Part shown: positions 1 through 5,445 of the stretch, one piece after another | Layout of the letters: each line of letters opens with the position of its first letter | Numbering within the stretch: position 1 is the stretch's first letter | Program-made: the position numbers and the translations under genes | The notes under the pieces: model-generated | Told to the model about the DNA's origin: nothing | Seen by the model: the letters and a program-made list of their open reading frames with translations, nothing else | Database searches by the model: none | Source: a virus | DNA length: 21,745 nt | Direction: 5' to 3' (one strand) | Virus record (IMG/VR): IMGVR_UViG_3300035664_000100 | Span: 1 to 21,745 of that record

Positions 1-117
1 AGGATTGCACAGATGTTATTTGTACCCGTAATTCGAGCGGAGTTTGTAGAGGTAGAGGAGTTCAGTAGTAGCACTGAACGTGGCGAGGGTGGCTTCGGGA
101 GTACAGGTAATGATTAG
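1..117 (+). CDS. dut: dUTPase, C-terminal end (5' partial)
   Basis: Reading frame 1 is open from the window edge to TAG at 115-117 and encodes the last 38 residues of a trimeric dUTPase. It begins inside conserved motif 4 (RIAQM) and continues through PVIRAEF and VEVEEF to motif 5, [10 protein letters not shown], the glycine-rich arm that closes over the nucleotide phosphates in the neighbouring subunit's active site. The family hydrolyses dUTP to dUMP and pyrophosphate, which keeps uracil out of DNA and supplies dUMP. That fits the thymidylate-synthase-family gene 190 bp downstream. Motifs 1-3 lie outside the window, so catalytic completeness cannot be judged. The last 8 bases overlap the next gene's start. 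The identification is firm because both C-terminal motifs are textbook. Confidence 0.93.
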   Translation, partial: RIAQMLFVPVIRAEFVEVEEFSSSTERGEGGFGSTGND

Positions 118-310
118 TACAACAGCTTATATACTAATTACCACTATTATTCATGGCGGTAACCTTACGCAAATTGATACATCATTTGCAGACAAGGCAT
201 CATGTGAGTCAGCCGCAGTTAGACAAGACTTTGTTTTAAAGTCTATGACTCATTTAACGAACTGGAACTTAACGTGCCATCCTTATCAACTTAGTGGAGA
301 GAAGAAATGA
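110..310 (+). CDS. Small probable membrane or secreted protein, 66 aa
   Basis: I place the start at ATG 110 because GGGAG at 97-101 sits 8 bases upstream. A GTG at 80 would extend the frame by 10 residues but has no ribosome-binding site and would overlap dut more. The N-terminus ([13 protein letters not shown]) is a short hydrophobic stretch that could be a signal peptide or weak membrane anchor. Two cysteines follow, in KASCESAA and NLTCHPY, and could form a disulfide if the protein is exported. Small phage proteins with a hydrophobic start and two such cysteines are common and mostly uncharacterised. It overlaps dut by 8 bases and the next gene by ATGA, so it is translated within the nucleotide-metabolism operon. 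No function is assigned. Confidence 0.65.
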   Translation: MISTTAYILITTIIHGGNLTQIDTSFADKASCESAAVRQDFVLKSMTHLTNWNLTCHPYQLSGEKK

Positions 311-1128
311 ATGAAGCAAATAGAAAATATATGTGCCTGCTAAAAGAGATTCTCAATAACGGGGATAGCGTTACAACACGCAACAGTCAAGTGTACTCAC
401 ACTTCGATTTACCTAACGTCACGTTTACCGAGCTACCGCTAATCACCCTGCGCAAAACCGCGTGGAAAAAAGCACTGCGCGAGATGGAGTGGTTTTTGTC
501 CGGACACCCTAAATGCCCTGATGAGTTGCTTGATTGGTGGAGTGGACAGTTGAACCCACATAATATGTACTTTGATGGATATCCATCTCAGTTTAGGTCT
601 GCACTAGCCCCACAAGAATTTTACTTTGACCAAGTTGAATTTATACAAGATGCGTTAAAGAGCAACCCAAATAGTCGAAGACTGATTATGACAGTGTGGA
701 ACCCTGATGCTATGGCGCATATAACACGAACAAATGAAAACCCTAACACGCCTACGTGTTGCCATAGTATTGTGGTACAGTTTTTTGTCCGTAACGGATA
801 TCTTAGTATGAAGACTTATCAACGCAGTGCTGATATGTTACTTGGCGTTCCACATAATTGGGTTCAGTCTTGGGCTATGCTCATGTGGTTTGCTCACCAC
901 GCAGGTCTTAAAGTAGGCAGCATGACGTGGATGTGGGGTGATGCGCATATTTATGATGAAGAGTCGCATATAGATACTGCTCACACTATGGTTAGATATT
1001 GCACAGGGACAACTACTAAGTTTGATATGGTGTACACACCCACAAGTGCAGACTTTAAAGCATCGGACTTTACAATTATTGGTGAGATACCCGAACCAGT
1101 GGTCACCACTAGACCTAAATTACTATAG
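307..1128 (+). CDS. Thymidylate synthase family (ThyA-like; possible dUMP hydroxymethylase)
   Basis: At 273 residues it is close to the usual ThyA length (about 264). Visible family signatures are a phosphate-binding Arg-Arg pair in NPNSRRLIM (R124-R125), the nucleophile C152 followed by H153 in PTCCHS, YQRSADMLLG (R173, S174, D176), N184 in GVPHNW and DAHIY (D212, H214, Y216). The family methylates dUMP to dTMP using methylene-tetrahydrofolate; phage relatives hydroxymethylate dUMP or dCMP. Keeping Asn at position 184 (E. coli N177) argues for a uracil rather than a cytosine substrate. Departures from E. coli ThyA: the N-terminal RTGT motif reads RNSQ, the residue before the nucleophile is Cys instead of Pro, and the tail PEPVVTTRPKLL does not match the usual ending. 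The start overlaps the previous stop (ATGA), with GGAGA upstream. ThyA family membership is secure; synthase versus hydroxymethylase is open. Confidence 0.88.
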   Translation: MNEANRKYMCLLKEILNNGDSVTTRNSQVYSHFDLPNVTFTELPLITLRKTAWKKALREMEWFLSGHPKCPDELLDWWSGQLNPHNMYFDGYPSQFRSALAPQEFYFDQVEFIQDALKSNPNSRRLIMTVWNPDAMAHITRTNENPNTPTCCHSIVVQFFVRNGYLSMKTYQRSADMLLGVPHNWVQSWAMLMWFAHHAGLKVGSMTWMWGDAHIYDEESHIDTAHTMVRYCTGTTTKFDMVYTPTSADFKASDFTIIGEIPEPVVTTRPKLL

Positions 1129-1138
1129 GAGCTTGAGT

Positions 1139-1354
1139 ATGAATAGACTATGTGAGGTATGTAATCTGGTTAAAGATGAGGTAGCGTTTAAAACAGAAAG
1201 TACGATATGCAAGAAGTGTGCAGTAGTAGCGGGCGTACAAGACAGCTTACAAAGACGCAAGCGCAGGGACGTTAGTTCACTAGATAATAAGATGTGTAGA
1301 AAGTTTTTACAACATCATTTAATAAAGCCGACAGGCTGGGAGCTAACACTATGA
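1139..1354 (+). CDS. Small zinc-finger protein, 71 aa
   Basis: The start is ATG 1139, with GGAG at 1128-1131 seven bases upstream. A longer open frame back to 1022 lies inside the thymidylate-synthase gene and has no ribosome-binding site. The protein opens with two CxxC pairs (CEVC at residues 5-8 and CKKC at about 24-27) separated by about 15 residues, the layout of a zinc ribbon or treble-clef finger. A basic stretch (QRRKRRD) and a polar tail ending GWELTL follow. Such short fingers in phage early regions usually bind nucleic acid or act as transcription adaptors, but no family is recognised. The stop overlaps the next gene's ATG (ATGA at 1351-1354), so the two are probably translationally coupled. 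Confidence 0.7.
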   Translation: MNRLCEVCNLVKDEVAFKTESTICKKCAVVAGVQDSLQRRKRRDVSSLDNKMCRKFLQHHLIKPTGWELTL

Positions 1355-1653
1355 ACGACAAACCTAAAACAATTTACGATGCATACACACAAGGACAATT
1401 ATACATGGGCGACTCAGTACACGAAGCTAAAAAAGAAGACATGGTTAACGAGCCTCCACACTACAAAAATGGTAAAATAGAATGTATTGTTGCGATGGAA
1501 GCAATGCTTACGCCCGAAGAGTTTATTGGGTATCTGCGAGGCAACGCCTTTAAGTATATGTGGCGATACCGAAACAAAGGTAAAGCACATGAAGACTTGC
1601 AGAAAGCGCAATGGTACCTGTCTAGATTAGTATTTATACATAACGAAAAATAA
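1351..1653 (+). CDS. DUF3310-domain protein (gp1.7-like nucleotide kinase family)
   Basis: Residues about 32-93 carry the DUF3310 signature: VNEPPHY (V32, N33, P35, H37, Y38), a Gly-x-Ile-Glu segment (G41 to E44), YLRGNAFKY (R63, G64, N65, K68, Y69), then EDLQKA and YLSRL. DUF3310 proteins are widespread in phages. Phage T7 gp1.7, which contains this domain, has been reported as an unusual nucleoside monophosphate kinase acting on dTMP and dGMP. A kinase role would fit the neighbouring dUTPase and thymidylate-synthase genes, but the activity is transferred from the family and cannot be seen in the sequence. Residues 1-30 are a polar leader not part of the domain. GGGAG at 1338-1342 supports ATG 1351, which overlaps the preceding stop. 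Confidence 0.85.
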   Translation: MNDKPKTIYDAYTQGQLYMGDSVHEAKKEDMVNEPPHYKNGKIECIVAMEAMLTPEEFIGYLRGNAFKYMWRYRNKGKAHEDLQKAQWYLSRLVFIHNEK

Positions 1654-1654
1654 C

Positions 1655-1873
1655 ATGGCAACAGAAGAAGGAAACACAGACCTCGCGTCACTGCATGAGG
1701 AGATGATGCGAGATAAACTTATCGCAGTTATTTGCAGAGAAGCTGCACAAATAGATACAACTAACCCCACCGGACTTTGCTGGACGTGCGGTGACTTTAT
1801 AGGATACAAGAGGAGATGGTGTGATAGAGAATGCGCGGATATATTTGAAGCCGAAACTAAGAAAAACCGGTAG
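1655..1873 (+). CDS. Small C4 zinc-finger phage protein, 72 aa
   Basis: Residues 42-60 contain four cysteines as CxxC then CxxxC (C42, C45, C56, C60) within GLCWTCGD and RRWCDREC. This pattern recurs in small uncharacterised phage proteins and looks like a compact zinc finger. The N-terminal half is an acidic, helical-looking segment. ATG 1655 lies one base after the previous stop, with no clear Shine-Dalgarno site, so translation may depend on reinitiation from the DUF3310 gene. The frame ends in TAG at 1871-1873 but then stays open in the same frame to 1963, exactly reaching the next gene's start; see the separate entry for that small ORF. The function is unknown; a nucleic-acid-binding or adaptor role is a guess. 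Confidence 0.72.
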   Translation: MATEEGNTDLASLHEEMMRDKLIAVICREAAQIDTTNPTGLCWTCGDFIGYKRRWCDRECADIFEAETKKNR

Positions 1874-1876
1874 TTT

Positions 1877-1963
1877 GTGGGTCTGCTACACAGAGTGGAA
1901 GTCTATACCCTGTACTGCTTCAACGCCTCAGAAGGCTTACATAAGATGGATATGCAAAAATGA
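1877..1963 (+). CDS. Possible 28-aa ORF filling the intergenic gap
   Basis: The 86 bases between the zinc-finger gene and the nuclease gene are open in one frame from GTG 1877 to TGA 1961-1963. The peptide contains VEVYTLYCF and ends LHKMDMQK. The stop overlaps the next ATG as ATGA, the same junction style used elsewhere in this operon. It lies in the same frame as the preceding gene, directly after its amber stop, so it could instead be a readthrough tail or the remnant of a longer C-terminus. There is no Shine-Dalgarno site before the GTG. A weak GCCT/AGGC hairpin sits inside at 1925-1936. The length is short enough for chance, so confidence is low. Confidence 0.3.
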   Translation: MGLLHRVEVYTLYCFNASEGLHKMDMQK

Positions 1964-2649
1964 GCGTACCTAGTTTTACTTATAGTTCACTGAGTAGGTT
2001 TATTACCTGCCCTAAGCAGTACGAAGCACACCATGTTTTAAAGTACATACCCTTCGCAGATACCTCAGCTACGCTGTATGGAAAAGACTTACATCTTGCG
2101 GCTGAGAACTACATAGGTAAAGGTGAGGCATTACCAGAGCGGTTTATATTTGTTAAGAAGTTCCTTGATACTATCAATAACATCAAAGGCAGAAAGCTTT
2201 GCGAATATAAACTCGCGGTGGCGAAGACAGATACTGGATATGAGTTCTGTGATTATGAAGCACCTAATAGGTACTGGCGAGGCATTGCAGACCTTGTCAT
2301 CGTAGACGCAGATGCTAAGAAAGCGTATATTGTGGATTATAAAACAGGCAAGTCAGCAAAGTATGCAGACACTAAGCAACTAGCACTACTAGCGGCGGCG
2401 GTATTCCTAGAGTTCCCGTATATTGAGACTATCAAAGGGATGCTACTCTTCGTAGTAGCTAACGAGATGGTTAAAGAAGAATATACATACGAGAATAGAT
2501 TGGGTATTTTTGATAAACTAGCACCTATATTAGCGCAACGGTCAGTAGCCTACGAGACGGGAGTATTTAATCCTATTCCTAACGGGCTATGCAAAAAGTG
2601 GTGTCAGGCTACACGGTGCATTCATAACGGTAACTATAAGGAGGGGTGA
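1960..2649 (+). CDS. PD-(D/E)XK exonuclease, Cas4/RecB-like, with probable Fe-S cluster
   Basis: This 229-residue protein has the full motif series of the Cas4/RecB nuclease superfamily. The motifs are C17 in TCPKQY, H45 in KDLHLAA, E82 in CEYKLAV, D111 in RGIADLVIVD, D126-x-K128 in VDYKTGKS and Q140 in KQLALL. Three C-terminal cysteines follow in LCKKWCQATRC (C211, C215, C220). C17 plus this triplet is the arrangement that holds a 4Fe-4S cluster in Cas4 and AddB. The catalytic residues appear intact, so a metal-dependent DNA exonuclease or flap-processing activity is expected. No cas genes or repeats are nearby and a helicase gene follows, so a role in phage recombination or replication is more likely than spacer acquisition. 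ATG 1960 has only a weak ribosome-binding site. The stop overlaps the next start by one base (TGATG). Confidence 0.88.
   Translation: MSVPSFTYSSLSRFITCPKQYEAHHVLKYIPFADTSATLYGKDLHLAAENYIGKGEALPERFIFVKKFLDTINNIKGRKLCEYKLAVAKTDTGYEFCDYEAPNRYWRGIADLVIVDADAKKAYIVDYKTGKSAKYADTKQLALLAAAVFLEFPYIETIKGMLLFVVANEMVKEEYTYENRLGIFDKLAPILAQRSVAYETGVFNPIPNGLCKKWCQATRCIHNGNYKEG
2638..2644 (+). promoter_or_regulatory. Strong Shine-Dalgarno site
   Basis: AAGGAGG lies inside the last codons of the Cas4-like nuclease gene. It decides between two adjacent start codons for the HNH-like gene: ATG 2649 is 4 bases downstream, GTG 2646 only one. It is among the best ribosome-binding sites in the window and suggests the HNH-like protein is made independently of the weakly initiated nuclease gene. 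Confidence 0.7.
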
Positions 2650-2945
2650 TGCCTTACAAGAATAAAGAAGATCGAAATGTTAAACGGGAGTATGAACTAG
2701 AAAAGCTACGTCCTAAAGCCCACGAAGCTAGATTAGCAAGACAGCGTGCTCGATATGCATTTGATAAAGCGGGTATTGACCGTGATGGGAAAGACATTGA
2801 CCATATTAAAGGTACTAAAGCAGGTAACGGTAAAGACAACCTACGTCTTAGAGAACCAGCAGTAAATCGTTCGTTTCAACGCAACAGTGACCATACTATG
2901 AAGAAGAACGAGCCACCAAAGAAAGCTAAACCTAAGAAGAAATAA
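2649..2945 (+). CDS. Small HNH-endonuclease-like basic protein, 98 aa
   Basis: I choose ATG 2649 because the strong AAGGAGG at 2638-2644 lies 4 bases upstream; the GTG at 2646 would leave only one base of spacing. Residues 49-75 read as a compact HNH-type core: KDIDHIKG (D51, H52), then KDNLR (N64) and VNRSF (N73, R74). Many phage proteins of this size share the pattern DHxxxxxxGGxxxxxNLRxxxxxxNRS and are called HNH endonucleases. Here the segment between the His and Asn motifs is short, and the first His of a classical HNH is not obvious, so activity is uncertain. The N-terminus is charged and helical; the tail is lysine-rich (KKAKPKKK), suiting DNA binding. It lies between the nuclease and helicase genes, with one base of overlap upstream and one base of gap downstream. 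Confidence 0.65.
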   Translation: MPYKNKEDRNVKREYELEKLRPKAHEARLARQRARYAFDKAGIDRDGKDIDHIKGTKAGNGKDNLRLREPAVNRSFQRNSDHTMKKNEPPKKAKPKKK

Positions 2946-2946
2946 T

Positions 2947-3156
2947 ATGGAAGTATCTGTAAAGTCAGTGCAGATTATTGCAATGGAATCGGGTTTACCT
3001 GAGAGCCTAGTGGAGCGTCACATAGACGCTCTATGTACGATGTCTCTTAGAACTCGTGTTAGCGAACGAAAGATGTGTTTAAATAAAGTAAGAGCGTGGT
3101 ACTTTAATAAAGATAGAAACAAACCCCAACTATTTGAAGTACTAGAAGATAAATGA
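2947..3156 (+). CDS. Unknown small protein, 69 aa
   Basis: No family is recognised. The sequence looks mostly helical, with alternating hydrophobic and charged residues (VQIIAMESGLPESLVERHI), two cysteines (in ALCTM and KMCLN) that do not form a CxxC pair, a basic middle and an acidic end (FEVLEDK). ATG 2947 follows the preceding stop after one base, with only a weak AAGAAG purine stretch upstream, so coupling to the HNH-like gene is likely. It is probably real because it fills the space between the HNH-like gene and the hairpin ahead of the helicase gene without a gap. A small DNA-binding or partner protein for the flanking nuclease and helicase would fit, but that is only context. Confidence 0.55.
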   Translation: MEVSVKSVQIIAMESGLPESLVERHIDALCTMSLRTRVSERKMCLNKVRAWYFNKDRNKPQLFEVLEDK

Positions 3157-3159
3157 TTC

Positions 3160-3174
3160 GCCCCCTTAAGGGGC
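3160..3174 (+). promoter_or_regulatory. GC-rich hairpin before the helicase gene
   Basis: In the 32-base gap ahead of the helicase gene, GCCCC at 3160-3164 pairs with GGGGC at 3170-3174 around a 5-base loop. It also contains the perfect palindrome CCCCTTAAGGGG (3162-3173). No T-run follows, so it is not a standard intrinsic terminator. It ends 4 bases before the AAGGA ribosome-binding site (3178-3182) of the helicase gene. It could be an RNA-processing or stability element, a weak pause site, or a protein-binding palindrome. Confidence 0.5.
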
Positions 3175-3188
3175 TGTAAGGACTAACA

Positions 3189-4745
3189 ATGAAACTAGAA
3201 GTGATACAAGATAAGGTCTTGTCTATCAAGACCACTAACCCCGATGCGTTTACAAGCGTCATACCTAAAAGCAAAATTACAGATATCTACTATGGTACAA
3301 CAGATGTATGGGTAAACTTTGGGTTAGCTGAAATGCATATCTTAAATAATATGGGTATCAAAGACGTACCTTCACCTATTCGCACACAGTATAAATGGAC
3401 AGGAGTATATAAACCTTTTGACCATCAAAGAGTGACAGCAGAGTTTTTAACGCTTAACCGCAAAGCTTTTTGCCTAAATGAAATGGGAACAGGTAAGACT
3501 AATTCTGTTATATGGGCGGCAGATTATTTAATGGACTTGGAAGTGATACGCCGTGTGCTTGTAGTTTGCCCACTATCTATTATGGATGCGGCATGGCGCA
3601 AAGACTTGTTTAAAACAGCCATGCATCGCTCAGTTGAGATTGCACATGGTAGTAGAGAGAAGCGTGCTCAGATTATTAAAGGTAATGCAGAGTTCGTTAT
3701 CATAAACTTCGATGGTGTTGAGATAGTAGAGAAAGAGATTGCTGAAGGTGGGTTTGATTTGATTGTAGTAGATGAAGCTACGCATTTAAAAAACGTATCA
3801 ACGCGCAGATGGAAAACAATGAATCGCCTAGTCACTGCAGACACATGGCTATGGATGCTAACAGGCACACCTGCCGCTCAATCTCCTGTAGATGCGTATG
3901 GACTAATTAAAATCGCTAACCCTAAAAATACACCTAGAGCATTCAATGCTTTCCGAGACATGGTGCAAATTCGCACATCGCAGTTTACGTTTAAGAACCG
4001 ACCAGAGGCAGAACAGATAGTGCATAGCTATATGCAACCTGCAATACGGTTTACCAAAGAAGAATGTTTAGACCTGCCAGAGCTAACGTATCAAACAAAA
4101 GATGTACCTCTGTCTGCACAACAGGAAAAATATTACAAGCTTCTCAAGAAAGAAATGCTTATGGAAGCGGCAGGAGAAGAGATTACTGCGGCTAATGCGG
4201 CAGTTGCTCTGAACAAACTACTCCAACTTTCATCAGGGGCGGTGTATTCGGATACTGGGGAAGTGATTGAGTTTGATGTTAAAGCGCGCGCGGCAGAGTT
4301 ACTGAGCATTGTAGAAGAGACATCGCATAAGACGATTGTGTTCGTGCAGTTCAAGCACACTATAGAGATAGTAGAGAAAATACTCTTAGACGTAGGGTAC
4401 AGTGTTGGGATTATTCATGGTGGCGTTAATGCAAACAAACGCTCTGAGATATTTAATTCGTTCCAAACTTCACCTAATCCACAAGTCCTTGTTATCCAGC
4501 CGCAAGCGGCATCGCATGGGGTAACTTTGCACGCGGCAAATACGATTGTTTGGTGGGGTATCACGCTCTCATTGGAAACATATAAACAAGCTAATGCTCG
4601 AATCCATCGTGCAGGGCAAGTAAATAGATGTAGCGTGGTGCATCTTGTAGGCTCACCCGTAGAGAAAAAAGTGCTAGGAGTGCTGGAAAATAAAAATGCG
4701 TCACAAACTAAACTGCTTGATTTATATAAAGATATAATGAATTAA
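3189..4745 (+). CDS. SNF2-family DNA helicase/ATPase
   Basis: This 518-residue superfamily 2 ATPase has SNF2-type motifs in order: a Q-like FDHQ (77-80), Walker A MGTGKT (K103), VCPLS (motif Ia), Walker B LIVVDEATHLKN (DEAT at 195-198), motif III LTGTP (225-228), then in the second RecA lobe TIVFVQF, IIHGGV, GVTLHAA and the arginine-finger motif QANARIHRAGQ. The family uses ATP to translocate on double-stranded DNA and remodel DNA-protein complexes. Phage homologues are usually linked with replication or recombination genes, as here with a Cas4-like nuclease. The first 70 residues form a separate small N-terminal region. AAGGA at 3178-3182 sits 6 bases before ATG 3189. The gene ends just before a promoter that starts the next unit. 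All key motifs appear intact. Confidence 0.9.
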   Translation: MKLEVIQDKVLSIKTTNPDAFTSVIPKSKITDIYYGTTDVWVNFGLAEMHILNNMGIKDVPSPIRTQYKWTGVYKPFDHQRVTAEFLTLNRKAFCLNEMGTGKTNSVIWAADYLMDLEVIRRVLVVCPLSIMDAAWRKDLFKTAMHRSVEIAHGSREKRAQIIKGNAEFVIINFDGVEIVEKEIAEGGFDLIVVDEATHLKNVSTRRWKTMNRLVTADTWLWMLTGTPAAQSPVDAYGLIKIANPKNTPRAFNAFRDMVQIRTSQFTFKNRPEAEQIVHSYMQPAIRFTKEECLDLPELTYQTKDVPLSAQQEKYYKLLKKEMLMEAAGEEITAANAAVALNKLLQLSSGAVYSDTGEVIEFDVKARAAELLSIVEETSHKTIVFVQFKHTIEIVEKILLDVGYSVGIIHGGVNANKRSEIFNSFQTSPNPQVLVIQPQAASHGVTLHAANTIVWWGITLSLETYKQANARIHRAGQVNRCSVVHLVGSPVEKKVLGVLENKNASQTKLLDLYKDIMN

Positions 4746-4796
4746 AAAATATATTTAGTTGACGTATTGACAAGGTAGTAGACATGAGTGTACACT
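4744..4796 (+). promoter_or_regulatory. Sigma70-like promoter with palindromic operator candidate
   Basis: The 87 bases between the helicase gene and the coiled-coil gene contain an AT-rich tract (4744-4757), a perfect -35 TTGACA (4767-4772), an 18-base spacer and a -10-like TACACT (4791-4796, four of six consensus bases). Transcription would start near 4803, about 30 bases before ATG 4833. The -10 lies inside the perfect 10-bp palindrome AGTGTACACT (4787-4796), which could bind a dimeric repressor or activator. It is the most convincing promoter in the window and would drive the coiled-coil, HTH and ssDNA-binding candidates as one unit. Confidence 0.6.
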
Positions 4797-4832
4797 ACAT
4801 ACACTTTTAAAAGAAAGCAACTGGAGGAGACA

Positions 4833-5225
4833 ATGGAATCACATAATGTAGAACAGCTCGTTAAAGTGTATATTAAGATGCGAGATGCAAGGCAAAGGCT
4901 TCAACAAGAATTTGATGAAGCAGATAGTAAAATAAAGGTACAACAAGAAGCAATACAACAGGCTCTACTTGAGCTATGCAAGGAAACAGGTACGGATGGT
5001 CTTAAAACTGCGGCAGGTACAGTATCCCGAACTGTTAAAACAAGATACTGGACAAGCGATTGGAACAGTATGAAGAATTTTATTAAAGAACATGATGCGT
5101 TTGAGTTACTTGAGCAACGAGTGCATCAAACAAATATGAAATCTTTTCTAGAAGAAAACCCCAATCTCATGCCTCAAGGCATGAATATTGATAGTAAATA
5201 TGCCATAACTGTTAGAAGGAAATGA
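4833..5225 (+). CDS. Coiled-coil phage protein of unknown function, 130 aa
   Basis: ATG 4833 is preceded by GGAGGA at 4823-4828, so I prefer it to GTG 4788, which lies inside the promoter. Residues about 5-50 form a charged heptad-like coiled coil. The C-terminal half is compact, with GTVSRTVKTRYWTSDW, EQRVHQTNMKSFLEENP and a basic end (ITVRRK). I recall similar unnamed proteins next to phage recombination or ssDNA-binding genes. A helical N-terminus plus small C-terminal domain also loosely recalls Mu Gam-type DNA-end binders, but I cannot confirm that link. It is the first gene after a promoter and shares a unit with the HTH and candidate SSB genes, pointing to DNA metabolism. Confidence 0.75.
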   Translation: MESHNVEQLVKVYIKMRDARQRLQQEFDEADSKIKVQQEAIQQALLELCKETGTDGLKTAAGTVSRTVKTRYWTSDWNSMKNFIKEHDAFELLEQRVHQTNMKSFLEENPNLMPQGMNIDSKYAITVRRK

Positions 5226-5226
5226 T

Positions 5227-5445
5227 ATGGATACGCAAGATGATGAAGAAGTATTTTTGACAACTCGACAAGTAATGGAGATACTAGGATGTTCTAGGCA
5301 AAATGTCTCCAAGCTAAGAGTATCTGGACTTCTGAGCACATACCTTAAAGGTAACCAACATCTAGTAAGCGCAACTGAAGTTAAAGCGCTTTTAATCAAA
5401 AGAAACACCGTAACTAAAATTAAAGAGGCAAGTAATCATGGCTAA
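5227..5445 (+). CDS. Small helix-turn-helix DNA-binding protein, 72 aa
   Basis: Residues about 9-57 match a short MerR/excisionase-type winged HTH. FLTTRQVMEILGCSRQNVSKL supplies the two helices with the turn around GCS, RVSGLL leads to the wing, and LVSATEVKALL gives the closing helix. Proteins of this type act as phage transcription regulators, excisionases or terminase small-subunit-like DNA binders. Here it sits between a coiled-coil gene and a candidate ssDNA-binding gene, not beside an integrase. AGAAGGA at 5214-5220 gives good spacing to ATG 5227, and the 3' end overlaps the next gene by 8 bases. A role as autoregulator at the palindromic promoter upstream (4787-4796) is possible but unproven. 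Confidence 0.78.
   Translation: MDTQDDEEVFLTTRQVMEILGCSRQNVSKLRVSGLLSTYLKGNQHLVSATEVKALLIKRNTVTKIKEASNHG

Noticed and set aside
1022-1138. Upstream extension of the 71-residue zinc-finger gene
   Set aside because: It overlaps the end of the ThyA-family gene out of frame and lacks a ribosome-binding site; ATG 1139 has GGAG at good spacing.
1960-2649. Cas4 as part of a CRISPR adaptation system
   Set aside because: There is no cas1, cas2 or repeat array nearby. Stand-alone Cas4/RecB-like nucleases are common in phage replication modules.
4788-4832. GTG 4788 as the start of the coiled-coil gene
   Set aside because: It lies at the promoter -10 and has no ribosome-binding site, whereas ATG 4833 has GGAGGA just upstream.
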